From Mammaliicoccus sp. Marseille-Q6498 (GTDB taxonomy: Bacteria > Bacillota > Bacilli > Staphylococcales > Staphylococcaceae): a stretch of 64,000 nt of DNA. Location: NCBI RefSeq assembly GCF_946151045.1, contig NZ_OX267714.1, forward strand, positions 2,084,001 through 2,148,000. Direction: 5' to 3'. The translations under genes and the position numbers were made by a program. Positions within the stretch are counted from its first letter, which is position 1, and every line of letters starts with the position of its first letter. This document shows, one piece after another, positions 60,401 through 64,000 of the stretch. Below the pieces are notes generated by a model. The model was not told the origin of the DNA. It searched no databases and worked only from the letters and a program-made list of their open reading frames with translations.

Positions 60401-62850
60401 ACACTACTCCTAATACTGGCGACAATAGTAATGGAGGAGACAAACCAGTAGATCCAACTAACCCAGGCGACAACAGTAATGGTGGAGAACAACCAACTGA
60501 CCCAGGTAACACTGGCAACGGTGGAGAACAACCAACTGATCCAGGTAACACTGGCAATGGCGGAGACACAACTCCTAACACTGGAAACAACGGTAACGGA
60601 GGAGATACAACTCCTAACCCAGGCGACAACAGTAATGGTGGAGAACAACCAACTGACCCAGGTAACACTGGCAATGGCGGAGACACAACTCCTAACACTG
60701 GAAACAACGGTAACGGAGGAGACAATCCATCTACTGACAAAGATACAACGCCTCCAGCTAAACCAACAATCACAACTGATTTAACAGGTAAAGTTGGAAC
60801 GAAAGAACCAATTACAGTTGAAGCAGAACCTGGTTCAACAGTGACAGTTGTTGATAAAGACGGTAACCCAATCGGTAGTGCAGTTGCGAATGGAGAAGGT
60901 GTAGCAACAATCACACCAACTAAACCATTACCAGCAGGAACAGTAACAGCTACGGCTAAAGATCCAAGCGGAAATACGTCAGCATCATCTGAACCAATTT
61001 CTGTAACGGATAATACAGCACCAGCTAAACCAACAATCACAACTGATTTAACAGGTAAAGCTGGTACGAAAGAACCAATCACAGTTGAAGCAGAACCAGG
61101 TTCAACAGTTAAAGTTGTAGATAAAGACGGTAACCCAATCGGTAGTGCAGTTGCGAATAATGATGGTGTAGCAACTATTACACCAACTAAACCATTACCA
61201 GCAGGTAATGTAACAGCTACGGCTAAAGATCCAAGCGGAAATACGTCAGCATCATCTGAACCAATATCTGTAACGGATACAACGCCTCCAGCTAAACCAA
61301 CAATCACAACTGATTTAACAGGTAAAGTTGGAACGAAAGAACCAATCACAGTTGAAGCAGAACCAGGTTCAACAGTTACAGTTGTAGATAAAGACGGTAA
61401 CCCAATTGGTAGTGCAGTTGCGAATGGAGATGGTGTAGCAACAATCACACCAACTAAACCATTACCAGCAGGTAACGTAACAGCTACGGCTAAAGATCCA
61501 AGTGGAAATACATCAGCATCATCTGAACCAATTTCTGTAACGGATACAACAGCACCAGCTAAACCAACAATCACAACTGATTTAACAGGTAAAGTTGGTA
61601 CGAAAGAGCCTATCACAGTTGAAGCAGAACCAGGCTCAACAGTTACAGTTGTTGATAAAGACGGTAACCCAATCGGTAGTGCAGTTGCGAATAATGATGG
61701 TGTAGCAACAATTACACCAACGAAACCATTACCAGTAGGTAATGTAACAGCTACGGCTAAAGATCCAAGCGGAAATACGTCAGCATCATCTGAACCAATA
61801 TCTGTAACGGATACAACGCCTCCAGCTAAACCAACAATCACAACTGATTTAACTGATAAAGCTGGTACGAAAGAACCAATCACAGTTGAAGCAGAACCAG
61901 GTTCAACAGTTACAGTTGTAGATAAAGACGGTAACCCAATCGGTAGCGCAGTTGCGAATGGAGAAGGTGTAGCAACAATCACACCAACTAAACCATTACC
62001 AGCAGGTAATGTAACAGCTACGGCTAAGGATCCAAGCGGAAATACGTCAGCTACTTCTGAACCAATTTCTGTAACAGATACAACGCCTCCAGCTAAACCA
62101 ACAATCACGAGTGATTTAACAGATAAAGCTGGTAAGAAAGATCCTATCACAGTTGAAGCAGAACCAGGCTCAACAGTGACAGTTGTTGATAAAGACGGTA
62201 ACCCAATCGGTAGTGCAGTTGCGAATGAAGATGGTATTGCGACAATCACACCAACTAAACCATTACCAGTAGGTAATGTAACAGCTACGGCTAAAGATCC
62301 AAGCGGAAATACATCAGTTACTTCTGAACCAATTTCTGTAACAGATACAACTCCTCCAGCTAAACCAACAATCACGAGTGATTTAACAGATAAAGCTGGT
62401 AAGAAAGATCCTATCACAGTTGAAGCAGAACCAGGCTCAACAGTAGTAATCGTTGATAAAGACGGTAATAAGATTGGTGAAGGTAAAGCGAATGAAGATG
62501 GTGTAGCAACAATCACACCAACTAAACCATTACCAGCAGGAACAATAACAGTTACAGCAACAGATTCTAGTGGTAATATTTCTGAGAAGTCAGAACCTGT
62601 CGAAGTTACAGCTGCTCAAGGTAGCGATTTAACAACTTCAAATACTAATGGTTCTAACCAAGCTTCTAATGTTAATAAAGTTGAAAAATCTGAACAACCA
62701 AGTGCGAAAGATTCTAATGCAAGTAACAAAGCTAAAGAATTACCAGACACTGGTGAGAAAGAAAATGAAACTGCAACATTATTAGGATTAACTTCTCTAT
62801 TTGGTGGTCTAGCATTACTATTCAGACGCAAAAAATCAGAAGATAAGTAA
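51463..62850 (+). CDS. Giant LPXTG-anchored surface protein with Rib-like and Big_6-like repeats
   Basis: A 3795-residue cell-wall protein. A YSIRK-like signal (YAIRKFTVGVGSVLVG, residues 8-23) precedes the signal cleavage after AYA35. Residues 40-220 are Glu/Lys/Asn-rich. Residues 228-365 form a possible folded head domain. Then 17 Rib-like repeats of 79-81 residues follow (about 368-1720): twelve of one type and five of a second. Residues 1722-3092 are an Asn/Gly/Asp/Pro/Thr stalk of short motifs such as NGGEQPTDPGN. Seven Big_6-like Ig repeats of 88 residues follow (3095-3711). The anchor is LPDTG at 3760, then a span and RRKKSEDK. Sortase A should attach it to peptidoglycan. Adhesion or biofilm roles are inferred. 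AAAGG precedes the ATG by about 12 bases. Confidence 0.93.
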   Translation: MEKRQNRYAIRKFTVGVGSVLVGTMMFMIPDKAYADTTTVDTGIKEEQFKAPLIEKEKGTEIPNQESQLKETETSPAVSETEEIENKQNNESEVKETNTSQIAEANDKDISNQDITPKVEAKSTSKEEVSNENSEENLVKATEKQEAAPKVEVESKLSEQDKSTVENNQEITNETTEIAEKDQNLSTNEDINKKEATTKAEDLPKVQTRSAEQAEPPVRTRRDLFRNGGNAVEFDPKTVTVKEGEDWGKGRRPATIKIIKHMAGDLKLDIYRIEGISTKHLGTLESTGVFKEGNNNIVGYQEGLSLKISNNYLHGRPYITDWKRKERERKYRADVTLTDDKGAVYVNSVYLIIKRDLNEHPDITDAEYYNPTPTRVTKPYGQAPSEDEIKRAVQVPPEANGSTIKVIGPIPNGTATGDHTVTAEVIYEDGTKDRVEVPVTIGAQPDNDKYQPTPTRVTKPYGQAPSEDEIKRAVQVPPEANGSTIAVVGQIPNGNATGDHTVTAEVTYADGTKDRVEVPVTIGAQPENDKYNPTPTRVTKPYGQAPSEDEIKRAVQVPPEANGSTIAVVGQIPNGNATGDHTVTAEVTYADGTKDRVEVPVTIGAQPENDKYNPTPTRVTKPYGQAPSEDEIKRAVQVPPEANGSTIAVVGQIPNGNATGDHNVPVEVTYADGTKDRVEVPVTIGKASDKYEPTVGSVRKPHGQAPSEDEIKRAVQLPPEVNGSTIAVVGQIPNGNATGDHTVPVEVTYPDGTKDRVAVPVTIGKASDKYEPTVGSVRKPHGQAPSEDEIKRAVQLPPEVNGSTIAVVGQIPNGNATGDHTVPVEVTYPDGTKDRVAVPVTIGKASDKYEPTVGSVRKPHGQAPSEDEIKRAVQLPPEVNGSTIAVVGQIPNGNATGDHTVPVEVTYPDGTKDRVAVPVTIGKASDKYEPTVGSVRKPHGQAPSEDEIKRAVQLPPEVNGSTIAVVGQIPNGNATGDHTVPVEVTYPDGTKDRVAVPVTIGKASDKYEPTVGSVRKPHGQAPSEDEIKRAVQLPPEVNGSTIAVVGQIPNGNATGDHTVPVEVTYPDGTKDRVAVPVTIGKASDKYEPTVGSVRKPHGQAPSEDEIKRAVQLPPEVNGSTIAVVGQIPNGNATGDHTVPVEVTYPDGTKDRVAVPVTIGKASDKYEPTVGSVRKPHGQAPSEDEIKRAVQLPPEVNGSTIAVVGQIPNGNATGDHTVPVEVTYPDGTKDRVAVPVTIGKASDKYEPTVGSVRKPHGQAPSEDEIKRAVQVPPEANGSTITVVGQIPDGNATGDHTVPVEVTYADGTKDRVEVPVRIEAQPDKDKYDPTPTSVTKPYGETPSEDDIKNAAGIPDGSNGEATIKGTIPKGTEPGNYNVPVEVRYPDGTTDTVEVPVTIGKQPDKDKYDPTPTSVTKPYGETPSEDDIKNAAGIPEGSNGEATIKGTIPKGTEPGNYNVPVEVRYPDGTTDTVEVPVTIGKQPDKDKYDPTPTSVTKPYGETPSEDDIKNAAGIPEGSNGEATIKGTIPKGTEPGNYNVPVEVRYPDGTTDTVEVPVTIGKQPDKDKYDPTPTSVTKPYGETPSEDDIKNAAGIPEGSNGEATIKGTIPKGTEPGNYNVPVEVRYPDGTTDTVEVPVTIGKQPDKDKYEPTPTSVTKPYGETPSEDEIKNAAGIPEGSNGEATIKGTIPKGTEPGNYNVSVEVRYPDGTTDTVEVPVTIKEQIQPTNPDDNSNSGDTTPNTGDNSNGGEQPTDPGNNSNGGDTTPNTGNSGNGGEQPTDPGNAGNGGDTTPNTGDNGNGGEQPTDPGNTGNGGNPSTDPGNTGNGGDTTPNPGDNSNSGEQPTDPGNAGNNGNDGDKPVDPSNPGDNSNGGEQPTDPGNTDNGGDTTPNTGDNGNGGDKPVDPSNPGDNSNGGDTTPNTGNSGNGGDKPVDPSNPGDNSNGGDKPVDPTNPGDNSNGGEQPTDPGNTGNGGDNTPNTGDNGNGGEQPVDPTNPGDNANGGDTTPNTGDNGNGGNPSTDPSNTGNGGDTTPNTGDNGNGGDKPVDPTNPGDNSNGGEQPTDPGNNGNDGEQPTDPGNSGNGGEQPTDPGNTGNSGNGGEQPTDPGNNSNGGDTTPNTGDNGNNGDKPVDPTNPGDNSNGEEQPTDPGNAGNGGDTTPNTGDNGNGGEQPVDPTNPGDNSNGGEQPTDPGNSGNGGNPSTDPGNTGNGGDNSPNPGDNSNGGEQPTVPSNPGDNSNGGEQPSNPGDNSNGGEQPTDPGNTGNGGDTTPNTGNSGNGGDKPVDPTNPGDNSNGGEQPTDPGNTGNGGDTTPNTGNSGNDGDKPVDPANPGDNGNGGDKPVDPANPGDNSNGGEQPTDPGNTGNGGDTTPNTGDNSNGGDKPVDPTNPGDNSNGGEQPTDPSNPGNTGNGGDKPVDPTNPGDNSNGGEQPTDPGNTGNGGDNTPNTGDNGNGGEQPTDPGNTGNGGDTTPNTGDNSNGGDKPVDPTNPGDNSNGGEQPTDPGNTGNGGDKPVDPTNPGDNANGGDKPVDPSNPGDNSNGGEQPSDPGNSGNGGDNSPNTGDNSNGGEQPTDPGNTGNGGEQPTDPGNTGNGGEQPTDPGNTGNGGEQPTDPGNTGNGGDTTPNTGNSGNGGDKPVDPSNPGDNGNGGEQPTDPGNTGNGGDTTPNTGNSGNGGEQPTDPGNNGNGGEQPTDPGNTGNGGDTTPNTGNSGNDGDKPVDPSNPGDNSNGGNPSTDPGNTGNGGDTTPNTGNSGNDGDKPVDPANPGDNGNGGDKPVDPANPGDNSNGGEQPTDPGNTDNGGDTTSNTGDNGNGGDKPVDPTNPGDNSNGGEQPTDQGNTGNGGDNTPNTGDNGNGGEQPVDPTNPGDNANGGDTTPNTGDNGNGGDKPVDPTNPGDNSNGGEQPTDPGNNGNDGEQPTDPGNTGNGGDTTPNTGDNSNGGDKPVDPTNPGDNSNGGNPSTDPGNAGNNGNDGDNPVNPSNPGDNSNGGDTTPNTGDNSNGGDKPVDPTNPGDNSNGGEQPTDPGNTGNGGEQPTDPGNTGNGGDTTPNTGNNGNGGDTTPNPGDNSNGGEQPTDPGNTGNGGDTTPNTGNNGNGGDNPSTDKDTTPPAKPTITTDLTGKVGTKEPITVEAEPGSTVTVVDKDGNPIGSAVANGEGVATITPTKPLPAGTVTATAKDPSGNTSASSEPISVTDNTAPAKPTITTDLTGKAGTKEPITVEAEPGSTVKVVDKDGNPIGSAVANNDGVATITPTKPLPAGNVTATAKDPSGNTSASSEPISVTDTTPPAKPTITTDLTGKVGTKEPITVEAEPGSTVTVVDKDGNPIGSAVANGDGVATITPTKPLPAGNVTATAKDPSGNTSASSEPISVTDTTAPAKPTITTDLTGKVGTKEPITVEAEPGSTVTVVDKDGNPIGSAVANNDGVATITPTKPLPVGNVTATAKDPSGNTSASSEPISVTDTTPPAKPTITTDLTDKAGTKEPITVEAEPGSTVTVVDKDGNPIGSAVANGEGVATITPTKPLPAGNVTATAKDPSGNTSATSEPISVTDTTPPAKPTITSDLTDKAGKKDPITVEAEPGSTVTVVDKDGNPIGSAVANEDGIATITPTKPLPVGNVTATAKDPSGNTSVTSEPISVTDTTPPAKPTITSDLTDKAGKKDPITVEAEPGSTVVIVDKDGNKIGEGKANEDGVATITPTKPLPAGTITVTATDSSGNISEKSEPVEVTAAQGSDLTTSNTNGSNQASNVNKVEKSEQPSAKDSNASNKAKELPDTGEKENETATLLGLTSLFGGLALLFRRKKSEDK
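52570..56620 (+). repeat. Rib-like coding repeats, 17 units of 237-243 bp
   Basis: Units begin at 52570, 52813, 53056 and 53299 (CCAACACCTACACG type). Seven near-identical 237-bp units start at 53536, followed by a variant at 55195. Five 240-bp units of a second type start at 55438. The seven central copies are almost base-identical, which implies recent amplification or homogenisation. Confidence 0.95.
56626..60735 (+). repeat. Low-complexity coding repeats of the Asn/Gly-rich stalk
   Basis: About 4.1 kb of short in-frame blocks that translate as GGEQPTDPGN, GGDTTPNTGD, GGDKPVDPTNPGD and GGNPSTDPGN in varied order. The bases vary at third codon positions (GGA/GGC/GGT, AAC/AAT), so the protein repeat is more regular than the DNA. 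Long antisense open frames across it are artefacts. Confidence 0.95.
60745..62600 (+). repeat. Big_6-like coding repeats, 7 units of 264 bp
   Basis: Each unit begins around CCAGCTAAACCAACAATCAC and codes for about 88 residues with GSTVTVVDKDGNPIGSAVAN. The last two units drift (KKDP in place of TKEP). Confidence 0.95.
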
Positions 62851-62861
62851 ATAATTCTTAA

Positions 62862-62901
62862 GAATCAGGGCTGAGGCATTTATGTCTTAGCTCTGATTTT
62901 T
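62862..62901 (+). terminator. Intrinsic terminator
   Basis: AATCAGGGCTGAGGCA and TGTCTTAGCTCTGATT stem plus Ts. It ends the adhesin gene. Confidence 0.92.
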
Positions 62902-62916
62902 GTTTATAAAATCAAT

Positions 62917-62953
62917 AAAAAACGCGATACCGAATTTGGCATCGCGTTTTTTT
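62917..62953 (-). terminator. Intrinsic terminator (usable on both strands)
   Basis: AAAAAACGCGAT and ATCGCGTTTTTT stem with a 12-base loop. It ends the minus-strand symporter gene. Confidence 0.92.
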
Positions 62954-62959
62954 ATGTTG

Positions 62960-64000
62960 TTATTTTTCTTCTTTTACATATTGATCATTTATCGTAAAGA
63001 TAGTTAAACCAACAATGTTTTTATTAGTTTTAGCGAAAGGTATACTTGCTAAGTAACCAACTACGAATGAAATAAGGAATCCGAATAGTGAAACTGTAAA
63101 TGGTGTAATATCTGTCTTACCGATAAAGTAAGAAGCAATTGCTGCAACAATTAAACCGATAATAACACCGTATGAATTGGCACGTTTAGTGAAGATACCA
63201 ACTGCAAAGACACCTGCAATTGGAACACCGAATAATCCTGTTACGAGTAGGAATAAGTTCCAAGTTTCATTTGTTTCTTGATTAATTAAATATAATGAAG
63301 CAAGTGTACCGAATATTCCTGCTAAGATAATGATCATTCTAGCTAAGAATACATCTTTTGATGAATCATTATTTTTAGAGAATCTTTGTTTCAAGTCGAC
63401 TACTACACAAGCGGAAATTGAATTTAAACTTGATGAAATAGTTGATTGTGCAGCGGCAAAGATTGCTGCGATTAATAGTCCACCAACAAATGGAGGAATC
63501 TCAGTTAATATGAAGTAAGGTACTATAGCTGATGTATTAAATCCTTCTGGTAATGAGTCAACATTATTATAGAAAGAGTACAATACAGTCCCCATACCAT
63601 AGAAGATAGGAATAGTAATAAATGCTAAAATTCCATTAGTCCATAATGATTTGTTAGTTGATGATACTGATCCAGTTGTTTGATAACGTTGAACGATATC
63701 TTGACTGGCAGTATATTGATGTAAGTTATTAAATATTGAACCAATGAATATGATTGGAATGGCTGCAGCTGCAGTACCAAATTTCCAATTATCAATTGAA
63801 ATCAATTTTTTATTTTGTACGGCTTCGTGAGCGATAGTGGAGAAATTACCATTTATTTGGTATGCACCTAAGAATATAACAGCTACTGCACCACCGATTA
63901 AAATAATACCTTGAATAACATCACTCCAGATAACCCCTTCGATACCACCCATGAATGTATAAATCATACATAATAATCCAACTAAACCGGCAATTAAATA
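62960..64000 (-). CDS. Sodium:solute symporter family protein (partial, N-terminus beyond window)
   Basis: The C-terminal 346 residues of an SSS-family transporter are in the window. The frame is open through the last base, so the start lies outside. MIYTFMGGIEGVIWSDVIQG is the conserved SSS segment near span five. TASQDIVQRYQTTGSVSSTNKSLW and AIFAAAQSTISSSLNSISACVV (Na+-site serines) are further hallmarks. Substrates in this family include proline, sialic acid and sugars; a sialic-acid-type transporter is possible but not shown. It is convergent with the adhesin gene. Confidence 0.88.
   Translation of the reverse strand, partial: YLIAGLVGLLCMIYTFMGGIEGVIWSDVIQGIILIGGAVAVIFLGAYQINGNFSTIAHEAVQNKKLISIDNWKFGTAAAAIPIIFIGSIFNNLHQYTASQDIVQRYQTTGSVSSTNKSLWTNGILAFITIPIFYGMGTVLYSFYNNVDSLPEGFNTSAIVPYFILTEIPPFVGGLLIAAIFAAAQSTISSSLNSISACVVVDLKQRFSKNNDSSKDVFLARMIIILAGIFGTLASLYLINQETNETWNLFLLVTGLFGVPIAGVFAVGIFTKRANSYGVIIGLIVAAIASYFIGKTDITPFTVSLFGFLISFVVGYLASIPFAKTNKNIVGLTIFTINDQYVKEEK

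Noticed and set aside
56622-62516. A 1964-codon minus-strand open frame rich in Leu, Ser and Pro
   Set aside because: It is a mirror of the Asn/Gly/Pro stalk and Big_6-like repeats, which lack stop codons in that frame. No start signals or family match are seen.

Overview
The window reads as chromosome of a low-GC member of the Staphylococcaceae. FhuD2, SsaA-type CHAP proteins, SarR/SarY-type regulators, an Rsp-like AraC protein, the FdhA/DUF1641 pair and a YSIRK/LPXTG surface protein all match staphylococcal families. The proteins diverge clearly from S. aureus and the intergenic DNA carries repeats that are not typical S. aureus ones, so a sciuri-group species (Mammaliicoccus) or another non-aureus staphylococcus is my best guess (inference). 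No phage, plasmid, insertion sequence, tRNA, rRNA or CRISPR array was seen.

Layout. 1-1000: a 41-bp tandem repeat array and a minisatellite. 1-7.6 kb: a nitroreductase, an orphan PHP-type tyrosine phosphatase, an XRE/TPR regulator, a protein of unknown function, an NhaC antiporter and an AldA aldehyde dehydrogenase. 8-16.7 kb: an ammonium channel, an M20 amidohydrolase, a MarR/MFS operon with a clear promoter and operator, KatA catalase under a PerR box, a NUDIX hydrolase and a YdcZ-type transporter. 16.8-24.8 kb: formate dehydrogenase with its DUF1641 partner, a SagB-like glucosaminidase, an FAD monooxygenase and an ActP/DUF485 symporter pair. 25-30 kb: a complete MetNIQ importer and a DAACS symporter. 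31-45.8 kb: two SsaA-type CHAP proteins around an NhaC antiporter, then rsp-like, sarY-like and sarR-like regulators, an LLM flavin oxidoreductase, a C39-like peptidase, a DUF6583-like protein and a three-gene ABC-2 system. 45.9-49.6 kb: acyl-CoA dehydrogenase, EamA transporter, DUF454 protein and Fur-controlled fhuD2. 50.3-62.9 kb: an AraC regulator followed by a 3795-codon cell-wall adhesin made of three repeat regions. The window ends inside a sodium:solute symporter gene.

The most unusual feature lies between the genes. At least six intergenic regions carry arrays of short hairpin repeats that share the arms TCTAA.G / TTAGA and come in 130-bp or 39-bp periods. Five of these arrays are enclosed by two closely similar, directly repeated intrinsic terminators. 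Four arrays begin with a structured ~88-bp element (called Q here). Its two subtypes match the array type that follows: CCCTCAGGC-type Q with 130-bp arrays, GCTTAGGC-type Q with 39-bp arrays. Base-pair swaps between copies keep the stems paired. I know no described staphylococcal element with this modular plan.

Regulatory sites that can be read directly include sigma-A promoters before marR/MFS, metNIQ, the LLM oxidoreductase operon and fhuD2; a PerR box before katA; a Fur box before fhuD2; WalR-type direct repeats before the ssaA-like gene; and a 17-bp palindrome that is the likely MarR operator. Several genes (M20 amidohydrolase, YdcZ transporter, DAACS symporter) appear to start at TTG, judged from the ribosome binding sites.
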